DNA of 64,000 bases, taken from the IMG/VR virus record IMGVR_UViG_3300023184_000031, positions 1 through 64,000 of that record; one strand, 5' to 3'. Position numbers and translations under genes: made by a program. Within the stretch, counting starts at the first letter, position 1. Every line of letters begins with the position of its first letter. This stretch comes from a virus. The notes under the pieces were generated by a model that made no database searches, was not told the DNA's origin, and saw only the letters and a list, made by a program, of their open reading frames with translations. Positions 1 to 6,020 of this stretch are shown piece by piece.

Positions 1-74
1 GTTAAATTTTTTGCTGGATATATTTTTGTTATGGTGGGTTTGGAGTTGGATTTTTGATGAAATAAAGAGGGAAA

Positions 75-98
75 GGCAAGAAAAAAAGCGTAAATTCA
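75..98 (+). promoter_or_regulatory. early-type promoter
   Basis: GGCAAGA (75-81), 9 bases, TAAATTCA (91-98), then ATTAACCAAA. First of 21 copies of the same element; drives the gene at 118. Confidence 0.7.
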
Positions 99-117
99 AT
101 TAACCAAATAAATAAAA

Positions 118-369
118 ATGAGTAAAAGTAAAAAAATTAAACCACAACGCGGCATCACATACGAATGTTATGTAGGATTCACCGACACCACAGACACTAG
201 AGCGCGTCGCGGCAGACGATACGTGTTTTTGGCGGACAGTTTTAGGGATTGCTGGTTTATGTTTCCAGCGAGCAATAAGGGGATTGCCGTGATGGTACCG
301 AAGGAAAAATTTGCGTCGCACTTCATTCCACTAAACCCACTCGACACACATTATCTATCCAACGATTAG
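118..369 (+). CDS. hypothetical protein, early region
   Basis: 83 residues, no family recognised. The protein is basic and rich in aromatic residues (FLADSFRDCWFMF) with an Arg cluster near residue 30. It starts 19 bases after an early-type promoter and ends before a clear terminator, so it is a single-gene unit. Its codons are more GC-rich than those of the virion genes further right. Confidence 0.75.
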   Translation: MSKSKKIKPQRGITYECYVGFTDTTDTRARRGRRYVFLADSFRDCWFMFPASNKGIAVMVPKEKFASHFIPLNPLDTHYLSND

Positions 370-391
370 ATTATTTTTTGGTTAAAATACA

Positions 392-429
392 ACGGGGATG
401 GGACGCGCAGCGTTCCGCCCCGTTTTTTT
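392..429 (+). terminator. intrinsic terminator
   Basis: ACGGGG (392-397) pairs with CCCCGT (418-423), followed by a run of T. Ends the unit of the gene at 118. Confidence 0.8.
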
Positions 430-552
430 ACGCGCGCGCGTAAGAAATCTTAAGTAACCTACCTCTGATCTCTCCAGGTACCGTTTCGTACCCGCCCGCA
501 AACTTGCAATATGAATATACGCGATTTGTTTTGCCCAACACATTTTTTGTTC
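430..552. other. GC-richer intergenic stretch
   Basis: No coding frame. It starts with an alternating CG tract (ACGCGCGCGCGT) and contains a small dyad, GGTAC/GTACC, near 476-492. Function unknown. Confidence 0.35.
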
Positions 553-576
553 GGCACAATTGTGTTTGTATATTCA
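553..576 (+). promoter_or_regulatory. early-type promoter
   Basis: GGCACAA (553-559), 9 bases, TATATTCA (569-576), then CGTCAACCAAA. CACAATTGTG (555-564) is a perfect palindrome. A TTTG at 546-549 also lies 19 bases before the TA box. Confidence 0.75.
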
Positions 577-598
577 CGTCAACCAAAAACATATAATT

Positions 599-1240
599 AT
601 GCAATTAACAGAACGAGATTTTATTGTGGGTGGTCATAAGATCGGTACCATACCTTTTTACACGGACATTGATGCAGTGCTTCAGGCGTACGAGCCTGGT
701 GTACGCGTACTACCAGCCGCTTTTTTTTACGAAAGGGGTGGACGGTTTGAGTTGATTAAGCGACACGAGCCTGGTGCATACGCACTGATGCCCAACGGCG
801 GTTTTGAGATATCAGCTGAGGGTGGTAGTAGACGATATTACGATTTGGATCAAGTGATCGTACACCCGGCAGTTGTCAAGCACCGTCAAGCACTCGATCT
901 GATGGAGCGTAAGGATGAGAAGGATGAGCGCGCGCGCGTAAGGGACCAGGAGTATAAATCCAGACCTAAGGTTGAGGGTGGAAGACGTGGACGTCCAGCT
1001 ATGGATCCAACGGTTAAAGCGCAGTTAGAGGCGGATAAAGCGCAGCGAGCGAGTAAGTCGGGTGGTAAGCGTGGGCGTCCGAAGAGTACGGTTTCAACAC
1101 CCAAGACACCCAAGACACCAACTGGCGGTAAGCGTGGAAGACGTCCGCTCGATCAAGCAACCAGAGATGAGCGCGCGCGCGAGGCTGTTGCTCGTACGGC
1201 TAAGTCAGGCGGTAAGAGAGGTAGACCGAAGCGTGGGTAG
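599..1240 (+). CDS. AT-hook-like DNA-binding protein
   Basis: 213 residues from the ATG at 599. A GTG-like upstream extension to 560 would read through the promoter and is rejected. The N-terminal ~100 residues form an unrecognised globular domain. The C-terminal half is basic, with four GG[KR]RGR-type motifs (GGRRGRPAM, GGKRGRPKS, GGKRGRRPL, GGKRGRPKR), the core of minor-groove AT-hooks. A charged coil (ERKDEKDERARVRDQE) links the halves. It probably binds AT-rich DNA as an early regulator or DNA organiser; the exact role is unknown. Confidence 0.75.
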   Translation: MQLTERDFIVGGHKIGTIPFYTDIDAVLQAYEPGVRVLPAAFFYERGGRFELIKRHEPGAYALMPNGGFEISAEGGSRRYYDLDQVIVHPAVVKHRQALDLMERKDEKDERARVRDQEYKSRPKVEGGRRGRPAMDPTVKAQLEADKAQRASKSGGKRGRPKSTVSTPKTPKTPTGGKRGRRPLDQATRDERAREAVARTAKSGGKRGRPKRG

Positions 1241-1264
1241 GGCACTGTTTTTGTTGTACATTCA
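1241..1264 (+). promoter_or_regulatory. early-type promoter
   Basis: GGCACTG (1241-1247), 9 bases, TACATTCA (1257-1264), then CGTTAACCAAAA. The box begins at the base after the preceding stop codon. Confidence 0.75.
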
Positions 1265-1287
1265 CGTTAACCAAAAAGATAAAAATT

Positions 1288-1467
1288 ATGTTTACAATTG
1301 AAATGATTACTGATTTATCAAATGATTATGTTGAAGATTATTTGACAACACCTGAGTTACAACAAAAATTTATTAATCAAGTATTTGATTATGCAGAGGG
1401 TTGTTGTGAAACAGATAATGAATTATTTTGTTTTATAGATGGATTATTAATGAATTTATATAATTAG
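1288..1467 (+). CDS. small acidic hypothetical protein
   Basis: 59 residues (MFTIEMITDLSNDY... to ...LLMNLYN), acidic, with a vicinal Cys pair (EGCCET). Not recognised. It sits between two early-type promoters with the usual short A-rich leader (AAAGATAAAAATT) before the ATG, which supports it as a real gene despite its size. Confidence 0.65.
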   Translation: MFTIEMITDLSNDYVEDYLTTPELQQKFINQVFDYAEGCCETDNELFCFIDGLLMNLYN

Positions 1468-1490
1468 GCAAAACCCGTTTTGTATATTCA
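1467..1490 (+). promoter_or_regulatory. early-type promoter
   Basis: GGCAAAA (1467-1473), 9 bases, TATATTCA (1483-1490), then CGTTAACCAAAA. CAAAAC/GTTTTG forms an inverted repeat whose right arm ends at 1482, just before the TA box. Confidence 0.8.
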
Positions 1491-1514
1491 CGTTAACCAA
1501 AACAATTAAAACAT

Positions 1515-1718
1515 ATGACGTACAGAATTTTTTTATGCGAAGACAGAGTCCCATTTTTAATGGATGAAATGCCACACGGTAAAGTTAAGGTGGTGGAAAC
1601 AGACAGTAATAAAATGGTTACAGTGGATGTTACCATTGATGATTCATTTGATTTGTTAAAGGTTTTTCACGCTGGAGTTGATTGTGGAGAAAAAGCATCA
1701 CAACCAAAAGTGGCTTAG
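1515..1718 (+). CDS. small hypothetical protein
   Basis: 67 residues beginning MTYRIFLCEDRVPF. Mixed beta-type composition, no recognised family. Own early-type promoter directly upstream, ATG 25 bases after the TA box. Confidence 0.7.
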   Translation: MTYRIFLCEDRVPFLMDEMPHGKVKVVETDSNKMVTVDVTIDDSFDLLKVFHAGVDCGEKASQPKVA

Positions 1719-1740
1719 GTAAAACCCAATCGTACATTTA
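1718..1740 (+). promoter_or_regulatory. early-type promoter, 8-base spacer
   Basis: GGTAAAA (1718-1724), 8 bases, TACATTTA (1733-1740). The leader lacks CGTTAACC and is longer than usual, ending AAACCAAAGGTT before the ATG. Confidence 0.6.
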
Positions 1741-1781
1741 CATCACACAATTATTAATAAATAAAAAATAAACCAAAGGTT

Positions 1782-2111
1782 ATGAGTACAAAAACTAAAG
1801 CTACTCCAGCTAAAAAGGAGACCAAGACAGTAACAGTAGAAACCGTTGCAACAGTAGAAACAACTAAAACAGCAGGTAAGCGTGGCCGTCCAGTAGTGGG
1901 AACGTCAGCTCGCCAAGCTAAACTCGCTGCCCGCGAAGCACGTATTGCAGCGGGTGGTTCCGTAGAACGTGGTAGACCAGCTAATCCGGAAAGCAAGCGT
2001 CAAGCCCGTTTAACAGCCCAAGTTGCACGCGCAGCAGCTGGGATTGCAATTAAAGTCGGTCGCCCTAAAAGCGCCGTCAAAGCCGAGGCCGCAGTGACTA
2101 TAGCTGCATAG
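1782..2111 (+). CDS. GRP-repeat (AT-hook-like) protein
   Basis: 109 residues. After a Thr/Lys/Val-rich N-terminus come about two and a half copies of a ~30-residue repeat. Each starts with [K/R/V]GRP (residues about 33, 66 and 93) and continues with an Ala/Arg-rich helix (SARQAKLAAREARIAAGG; SKRQARLTAQVARAAAG). Similar GRPxNPxSKRQ repeats are known from other phages without a settled role. AT-rich DNA binding is an inference from the GRP cores. It ends before a strong terminator and has high G+C for the region. Confidence 0.7.
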   Translation: MSTKTKATPAKKETKTVTVETVATVETTKTAGKRGRPVVGTSARQAKLAAREARIAAGGSVERGRPANPESKRQARLTAQVARAAAGIAIKVGRPKSAVKAEAAVTIAA

Positions 2112-2128
2112 TGCCTAAATTAAATGTA

Positions 2129-2170
2129 GAACCTCGTGTTAGAGATTTGTTCCAGCGAGGTTCTTTTTTT
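2129..2170 (+). terminator. intrinsic terminator
   Basis: GAACCTCG (2129-2136) pairs with CGAGGTTC (2156-2163), then seven T. Confidence 0.85.
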
Positions 2171-2197
2171 ACCATTAATTAACCAAACATTTTTTGT

Positions 2198-2455
2198 ATG
2201 AACAAACTGATTAGATTTTCAGAATACCTTTTAGAAACCGTTATCTTATTTGTATTTGGGATTAGAGCTGAGGGGATCAAGTTACCAGCACCCACATTCA
2301 GGTCTTCTTACCCAGACGATCAACCAAGTGAATTTGAGTGGATGAAGATGTTTCGTGTAAGCTCACTTCATAAGGTGGATCAAAGAGTTTATTTGGAGTA
2401 TTTAGAACCTAGTCGTACATTGAATTCAGACCAAAAAGAACATTATTTAAACTAG
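2198..2455 (+). CDS. hypothetical protein
   Basis: 85 residues. The N-terminus is hydrophobic (YLLETVILFVFGIRAEG), possibly one membrane helix; the rest is soluble and acidic. Not recognised. The leader (ATTAACCAAACATTTTTTGT) resembles the early-type leader but no good G[GT]CAnAA box lies at the right distance, so its promoter is uncertain. Confidence 0.65.
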   Translation: MNKLIRFSEYLLETVILFVFGIRAEGIKLPAPTFRSSYPDDQPSEFEWMKMFRVSSLHKVDQRVYLEYLEPSRTLNSDQKEHYLN

Positions 2456-2485
2456 GTCATACTTTTAATTTTTAATGGTTAATGC

Positions 2486-2518
2486 GCCCCAGTGTTTCTA
2501 CACTTCGGGGCTTTTTTT
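2486..2518 (+). terminator. intrinsic terminator
   Basis: GCCCCAGTG pairs with CACT-tc-GGGGC (2501-2511), then seven T. Confidence 0.85.
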
Positions 2519-2524
2519 ATGTTT

Positions 2525-2548
2525 GTCACAACCCACTTCGTACATTCA
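2525..2548 (+). promoter_or_regulatory. early-type promoter
   Basis: GTCACAA (2525-2531), 9 bases, TACATTCA (2541-2548), then CGTTAACCAAAA. Confidence 0.75.
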
Positions 2549-2569
2549 CGTTAACCAAAAAATAAAATT

Positions 2570-2767
2570 ATGTTTATTAAAATTGATTATGAAATGGGTT
2601 TTAGTAGTATCTGTAATACTGAAAATGAAGTGATTGAAAGTTGTGGTTATGAGGTTGGTGAAATTAGTTTTAGTGAATTACTTGAGAAAGTAAAAGGTGA
2701 GTATGAAATAATTAAGGTAGAAGGTAGTGTAAAGTGGTTACAAGATAATATTGGTAATGATGAGTAA
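2570..2767 (+). CDS. small acidic hypothetical protein
   Basis: 65 residues (MFIKIDYEMGF...), acidic, beta-rich start and a helical end (FSELLEKVKGEYEII). Not recognised. Own early-type promoter and A-rich leader. Confidence 0.65.
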   Translation: MFIKIDYEMGFSSICNTENEVIESCGYEVGEISFSELLEKVKGEYEIIKVEGSVKWLQDNIGNDE

Positions 2768-2772
2768 TTTAT

Positions 2773-2796
2773 GTCAGAATTAGTTTCGTATATTCA
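2773..2796 (+). promoter_or_regulatory. early-type promoter
   Basis: GTCAGAA (2773-2779), 9 bases, TATATTCA (2789-2796), then TGTTAACCAAAA. Confidence 0.75.
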
Positions 2797-2819
2797 TGTT
2801 AACCAAAAAAATAAAAGTT

Positions 2820-3011
2820 ATGAAAAAACAATTTTTAGTATTCGATTTATTTGACACTCCTAATTATTACCTTGTAGATGATTTAAATTCATTAATCACA
2901 GAAATGTATGAATGTGAATTAGAAAGAGAAACATTAGAAACAGTAACTGAGTGGTTTAATAATAATCATAAAGTATTTGAAGTGATTGGAGAAATAAAAG
3001 AATTAAATTAA
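2820..3011 (+). CDS. small hypothetical protein
   Basis: 63 residues beginning MKKQFLVFDLFDTP. The start at 2820 is chosen because an in-frame start at 2796 lies in the promoter. Acidic (YECELERETLET), unrecognised. Followed by a hairpin that is also the next promoter. Confidence 0.7.
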   Translation: MKKQFLVFDLFDTPNYYLVDDLNSLITEMYECELERETLETVTEWFNNNHKVFEVIGEIKELN

Positions 3012-3016
3012 ACGTG

Positions 3017-3044
3017 GGTGGTCAAAACTGACCACCTATCTTTA
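3017..3044 (+). promoter_or_regulatory. early-type promoter inside a hairpin
   Basis: GTCAAAA (3021-3027), 9 bases, TATCTTTA (3037-3044), then CGTTAACCAAAA. GGTGGTCA (3017-3024) pairs with TGACCACC (3029-3036), loop AAAC. The right arm ends at the base before the TA box. Confidence 0.75.
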
Positions 3045-3065
3045 CGTTAACCAAAAAATTAAAAC

Positions 3066-3284
3066 ATGACATTTATTAAACTTACAAGTGCAGTAGACGG
3101 AAAAGCAGTTTACATTAACCCAAACCACATTGGTCACTTCTATCAGGTACCTGAAAAGAAAGAATACGGTAGAATAGTAAAAGATACTCATACGAGAGTA
3201 GGTGTTACAACACACAATAATGGTGGGTTTGAAGTAACTGAAGATATAAAGCAAATAATTAAGTTGATTGAGGCGGCAAAATAA
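3066..3284 (+). CDS. FlbD-like small protein
   Basis: 72 residues with the pattern MTFIKLT ... YINPNHI ... FEVTEDIKQIIKLIE, as in small FlbD/YlzI-type beta proteins (start, INP..I, V.E.....I). The gene at 5796 has the same layout, so the two are probably paralogues. Function in phage unknown. Its stop codon overlaps the spacer of the next promoter. Confidence 0.6.
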   Translation: MTFIKLTSAVDGKAVYINPNHIGHFYQVPEKKEYGRIVKDTHTRVGVTTHNNGGFEVTEDIKQIIKLIEAAK

Positions 3285-3298
3285 GTCATGTATATTCA
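3275..3298 (+). promoter_or_regulatory. early-type promoter
   Basis: GGCAAAA (3275-3281), 9 bases, TATATTCA (3291-3298), then CGTTAACCAAAA. The box lies within the last codons of the preceding gene. Confidence 0.75.
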
Positions 3299-3320
3299 CG
3301 TTAACCAAAAACAATTAATT

Positions 3321-3398
3321 ATGATGTTACCAAATGTTATGTATGTACAAGTTATTTTAGGATTACCAGAACCTATTAATGTTATTATCTTAAATTAG
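3321..3398 (+). CDS. candidate hydrophobic microprotein
   Basis: 25 residues (MMLPNVMYVQVILG..., ending INVIILN), hydrophobic throughout. A complete early-type promoter and A-rich leader precede it and the next promoter follows 5 bases after its stop, so the promoter has no other obvious gene to serve. Could be a membrane peptide or a non-coding leader; translation is unproven. Confidence 0.4.
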   Translation: MMLPNVMYVQVILGLPEPINVIILN

Positions 3399-3402
3399 GT
3401 TA

Positions 3403-3426
3403 GGCAAAATAAATTATTTATCTTCA
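3403..3426 (+). promoter_or_regulatory. early-type promoter
   Basis: GGCAAAA (3403-3409), 9 bases, TATCTTCA (3419-3426). The downstream GTTAACC is missing. Confidence 0.7.
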
Positions 3427-3454
3427 CATTGTAAAAAAAATAAAATTAAACGTT

Positions 3455-3691
3455 ATGAACAAAACAATCAACGAGCTTAGAACCGCTCTTAAGAGTTCAG
3501 TAATTAACTTCAAATTCACTAAGTTAAATGGTGAAGTGAGAGAAGCAAAAGGTACAATTAATGGTGATTTAATCCCAGAAGAGTATCGTACTAATTCAAC
3601 ACCAAAACAGTCAGATAAAGTGTTAACTTATTTTGACTTTACAGTTAATGGTTATAGAAACGTTTCAGTAGGTACTGAAGTTAGTTTCTAA
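3455..3691 (+). CDS. DUF2693-like SH3-barrel protein
   Basis: 78 residues. The pattern F.FTKLNGEVREAKGT, DLIPEEYR, then DFTVNGYRNVSVG is close to the small DUF2693-type proteins common in Bacteroidota and their phages (F.K.dG..R.a.GT....lIP ... yD...g.WR.f). These are thought to be small beta-barrels of unknown role. Assigned by motif reading only. Own promoter; long A-rich leader. Confidence 0.55.
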   Translation: MNKTINELRTALKSSVINFKFTKLNGEVREAKGTINGDLIPEEYRTNSTPKQSDKVLTYFDFTVNGYRNVSVGTEVSF

Positions 3692-3717
3692 TAATAACAA
3701 TAAACTAAACGTTGATG

Positions 3718-3741
3718 GGCACTATTAAGTGCCTATCTTTA
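3718..3741 (+). promoter_or_regulatory. early-type promoter inside a hairpin
   Basis: GGCACTA (3718-3724), 9 bases, TATCTTTA (3734-3741), then TTCTAACCAAAA. GGCACT (3718-3723) pairs with AGTGCC (3728-3733); the right arm abuts the TA box. Confidence 0.7.
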
Positions 3742-3763
3742 TTCTAACCAAAAAATAAATGTT

Positions 3764-3901
3764 ATGAATAAAATGACACTATTAAAGACGATTATCATCG
3801 TAGTATTCTTCGCTGTAATGACAGCTGTAGTTATGTCAAGCTGTACATCAACAAGACAATCAGGTTGTTACGATACAAGAAATTTGGTAGGGTATAAATA
3901 A
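3764..3901 (+). CDS. mini-lipoprotein
   Basis: 45 residues. Short basic start, hydrophobic stretch (TIIIVVFFAVMTAVV) and a lipobox VMSSC with Cys at about residue 27, followed by TSTRQS. The mature lipidated peptide would be only ~19 residues. Predicted export and signal peptidase II processing. It is the first of four mini-lipoproteins in the window. Superinfection exclusion or envelope modification is plausible but unproven. Confidence 0.6.
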   Translation: MNKMTLLKTIIIVVFFAVMTAVVMSSCTSTRQSGCYDTRNLVGYK

Positions 3902-3929
3902 TATAACCAACCATATAAACCAATTAGAT

Positions 3930-3960
3930 GGGGCTCGGCAGAGCTCCGTCTGTATCTTCC
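3930..3960 (+). promoter_or_regulatory. early-type promoter with hairpin
   Basis: GGCAGAG (3937-3943), 9 bases, TATCTTCC (3953-3960), then CGTTAACCAAA. GGGGCTC (3930-3936) pairs with GAGCTCC (3941-3947), loop GGCA. Confidence 0.65.
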
Positions 3961-3983
3961 CGTTAACCAAATAAATAAACGTT

Positions 3984-4211
3984 ATGAATACAAGTAAATT
4001 AACAACCGAACAACTAATCCTAATAATCATTATAATGATGGGATTAATAAACGGGATGACCAGTTGTACCAGTAGACAGATCACCCACACACCCACCCAC
4101 CGTGAAATCAAGCGTGCGATGAAGTATAGCACTAGTGATTATGAATCAGTACCAGTTAAAACAACAAACGTAGTTAATCAATCACATTATAAATTCGAGT
4201 ATAATAAATAA
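3984..4211 (+). CDS. small lipoprotein
   Basis: 75 residues. Hydrophobic segment LILIIIIMMGLI followed by lipobox GMTSC at about residue 29, then TSRQITHTPTHRE. Both this mature start and that of the gene at 3764 begin CTS and contain RQ, suggesting related products. The mature part is hydrophilic and ends YKFEYNK. Predicted to be lipid-anchored in the host envelope. Confidence 0.65.
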   Translation: MNTSKLTTEQLILIIIIMMGLINGMTSCTSRQITHTPTHREIKRAMKYSTSDYESVPVKTTNVVNQSHYKFEYNK

Positions 4212-4216
4212 CACAC

Positions 4217-4240
4217 GGCAAAATACAACACGTATATTCA
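4217..4240 (+). promoter_or_regulatory. early-type promoter
   Basis: GGCAAAA (4217-4223), 9 bases, TATATTCA (4233-4240), then CATTAACCAAAT. Confidence 0.8.
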
Positions 4241-4262
4241 CATTAACCAAATAAATAAAATT

Positions 4263-4469
4263 ATGAAAGTATTAAACGGTATTATTAGTGTATTATTAGG
4301 AATCCTTTCACTGTACATTATGTTTATTAAAGCAAAATCAGATGTAGAGTTGGGTGTTGGGTTCGGAGTATTATTGATGTCAATTATATTTATGTGTTTC
4401 ATGTTATTAGAGGAATCAAAGGAAGAAGTTGAACGATTAAGACAAATAATAATGAGATCGAAGGGTTAA
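4263..4469 (+). CDS. small two-helix membrane protein
   Basis: 68 residues with two hydrophobic segments (about residues 3-21, IISVLLGILSLYIMFI, and 31-48, VGFGVLLMSIIFMCFML) and a charged C-terminal helix (EESKEEVERLRQIIM). The topology resembles a holin or an exclusion protein, but nothing in the context supports lysis. Own early-type promoter. Confidence 0.6.
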   Translation: MKVLNGIISVLLGILSLYIMFIKAKSDVELGVGFGVLLMSIIFMCFMLLEESKEEVERLRQIIMRSKG

Positions 4470-4478
4470 ATGTGATGG

Positions 4479-4502
4479 GGCAAAACATAACACGTATATT
4501 CA
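4479..4502 (+). promoter_or_regulatory. early-type promoter
   Basis: GGCAAAA (4479-4485), 9 bases, TATATTCA (4495-4502), then CATTAACCAAAT. Confidence 0.8.
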
Positions 4503-4526
4503 CATTAACCAAATAAATAAAAGTAT

Positions 4527-4793
4527 ATGTTAACAAAACAACAACATGAATTAGAACGTCAAGCGGACGTAGTAACAACCAGAGTCAATGTAAGTGACCT
4601 TAAAACCGGGTACAGTATGTTCGGTAATAAGGGTAGTGTATGGAATGATGAGTGTCACATTAGTAAATCCGATTTCAGTGGACGTACACTATGTGGGGTA
4701 CCAATGTTAAGTAGTAACTGGGCACGTATTGAGGAGGTTAAGTCGATCGGGTGTCCTGAGTGTATTAAACTATATAAACAACAGTGTGGTTAA
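4527..4793 (+). CDS. small Cys-rich hypothetical protein
   Basis: 88 residues with Cys at DECHIS, TLCGVP and a C-terminal CPEC (plus a final QQC), a pattern that could bind one zinc. No family recognised. Charged N-terminal helix (KQQHELERQAD). Own early-type promoter. Confidence 0.6.
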   Translation: MLTKQQHELERQADVVTTRVNVSDLKTGYSMFGNKGSVWNDECHISKSDFSGRTLCGVPMLSSNWARIEEVKSIGCPECIKLYKQQCG

Positions 4794-4822
4794 AACTAAA
4801 TACACCATATAGTCAATTAAAT

Positions 4823-4853
4823 CGAGCGGGGCAAAACCCCGCTCGTATATTCA
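4823..4853 (+). promoter_or_regulatory. early-type promoter inside a perfect hairpin
   Basis: GGCAAAA (4830-4836), 9 bases, TATATTCA (4846-4853). CGAGCGGGG (4823-4831) pairs over 9 bp with CCCCGCTCG (4837-4845), loop CAAAA. The right arm ends at the base before the TA box. Confidence 0.8.
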
Positions 4854-4895
4854 TGTGGTAGAAATAATTAATTAAACCATTAAAAATTAAACATT

Positions 4896-5189
4896 ATGAT
4901 TAAGCAAGAAACATTCCAAGCGGTACAAGCGTTAAGTTTGGGTAATTCATTCGGTACGATTAAAACCGAAGATAACGTTACATTAGAAGTAACGGTGGGT
5001 ATCAAAAGTGATGATTACGGTTGGTTCGAATTGTATGATCTAGAAACCAGAGGTGAAGAGTGGTATGCTGAAGGTAGTTTACAGATCGAAGATAAAGCGA
5101 TTGTAGGTTATGATGGTGTATTTGAGTTACCAACTGTGATAGTTAATAAATTAAAGGAGTTGGGGTATGATACAAGGGAGATCGAGTAA
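4896..5189 (+). CDS. hypothetical protein
   Basis: 97 residues, acidic, mostly beta-type (LEVTVGIKSDDYGWFELYDLETRG) with a short C-terminal helix. Not recognised. The leader from the promoter is about 40 bases. A hairpin follows the gene. Confidence 0.65.
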   Translation: MIKQETFQAVQALSLGNSFGTIKTEDNVTLEVTVGIKSDDYGWFELYDLETRGEEWYAEGSLQIEDKAIVGYDGVFELPTVIVNKLKELGYDTREIE

Positions 5190-5214
5190 TATCAGTACTA
5201 ATAATTGAGTATGT

Positions 5215-5240
5215 AGAGGGCGTCCGTGAGGACGCCTTCT
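5215..5240 (+). terminator. hairpin, probable terminator
   Basis: GGCGTCC (5219-5225) pairs with GGACGCC (5230-5236), loop GTGA, extended outward by AGAG/TTCT. The T run is short. Confidence 0.6.
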
Positions 5241-5529
5241 ATCGTCTGTGTGGGGGAAGGTACGCGCGCGTGGAAGGAGGGGGGATCCTTAAATTTCTAG
5301 ATGATATCGGGACGATAGCGGTTCGTACGCGGATCGATCGCGATCTGCTCCCACGCTAATCGCGGTCCATCGACGGGACGTGGTTGGCACAAAAAAAGCT
5401 GGGTATATTCATGACGCGCAAACACCTCTACACCATCGACAGTATATACACATATACTCCAATTTTCGACTTAACCCCTTTGTAATAGTTTTGCAAAGCC
5501 CCAAAATCTCCTTTTAACAAACTTTTTTT
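5241..5529. other. GC-rich intergenic region
   Basis: No gene of supportable length. It contains an alternating CG tract (TACGCGCGCGTGG), a GGAGGGGGGATCC stretch and several GATC/CGATCG sites, far richer in G+C than the flanks. A 24-codon frame from 5411 is not convincing. Could hold a structured RNA, a replication or packaging site, or remnants of lost genes. Confidence 0.35.
5386..5411 (+). promoter_or_regulatory. weak early-type promoter, 11-base spacer
   Basis: GGCACAA (5386-5392), 11 bases, TATATTCA (5404-5411). No GTTAACC and no nearby gene; could make an untranslated RNA. Confidence 0.4.
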
Positions 5530-5553
5530 GTCAAAATAGGGTATATACATTGT
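5530..5553 (+). promoter_or_regulatory. early-type promoter
   Basis: GTCAAAA (5530-5536), 9 bases, TACATTGT (5546-5553). The leader to the ATG at 5564 is very short. A GTATTTATAT string also overlaps, so late-type use is possible. Confidence 0.5.
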
Positions 5554-5563
5554 ATTTATATGC

Positions 5564-5785
5564 ATGACAACACAAAATAAAAGACGCATATTAGGAATCA
5601 TTATTATTATTTTTTTATGGTTAACAACATTAATGCATTGTAGCTGCACCTATTATGTATCTCCAGAGCGTGCCGCTAATCCACAATACAAATTTGAGAG
5701 ACCAAATAAAAGATACGAACGTAAAATGAGGCGTTACGAGAGACGAAACGTTAAAACAATAGATCCACTAAGATGGCATCACTAA
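5564..5785 (+). CDS. small lipoprotein
   Basis: 73 residues. Basic start (TTQNKRR), hydrophobic core (ILGIIIIIFLWLTTLMH) and lipobox LMHCSC near residue 28-29, followed by TYYVSPERA. The mature part is strongly basic (RPNKRYERKMRRYERRN). Lipid anchoring in the host envelope is predicted. Third mini-lipoprotein of the early arm. Confidence 0.6.
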   Translation: MTTQNKRRILGIIIIIFLWLTTLMHCSCTYYVSPERAANPQYKFERPNKRYERKMRRYERRNVKTIDPLRWHH

Positions 5786-5795
5786 AATATATCAT

Positions 5796-6020
5796 ATGAG
5801 TAAATTTATAACATTAACACAGTTTGTTGGTGGAGGTCGTTTAGATCTTAATCCAATTATGATATCCGAAATGGAAATTTATAATATGACCGGGAAAGTC
5901 GGTACATTCGTTACAATGATGAATGGAAATGAATATCAGGTTGAAGAAACATTAGGTGCTATTTATAAATTAATCGACAAATCTAACGGCATAACACTAA
6001 CTACACATGGAAAACATTAA
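5796..6020 (+). CDS. FlbD-like small protein
   Basis: 74 residues: MSKFITLTQF ... LDLNPIMISEME ... GTFVTMMNGNEYQVEETLGAIYKLID, the same layout as the protein at 3066 (start, NP..I, final V.E.....I..I). Probable paralogue; function unknown. The next gene overlaps its end by 14 bases. Confidence 0.6.
   Translation: MSKFITLTQFVGGGRLDLNPIMISEMEIYNMTGKVGTFVTMMNGNEYQVEETLGAIYKLIDKSNGITLTTHGKH

Noticed and set aside
553-576. Sigma-54-type promoter reading of TGGCAC/CGGCAC boxes
   Set aside because: The -12 GC of the GG-N10-GC rule is absent, and the downstream box is TAnnTTnA at a fixed 9-base spacing.
560-598. In-frame upstream start for the AT-hook gene
   Set aside because: It reads through the promoter and leader (TATATTCA and AACCAAAA). 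The same applies to upstream starts at 2796, 39074 and 41752, which overlap or precede promoter elements, and to 57449 inside the preceding gene.
5411-5485. 24-codon frame in the GC-rich intergenic block
   Set aside because: Its ATG overlaps the TA box of a weak promoter and the peptide has no recognisable features.
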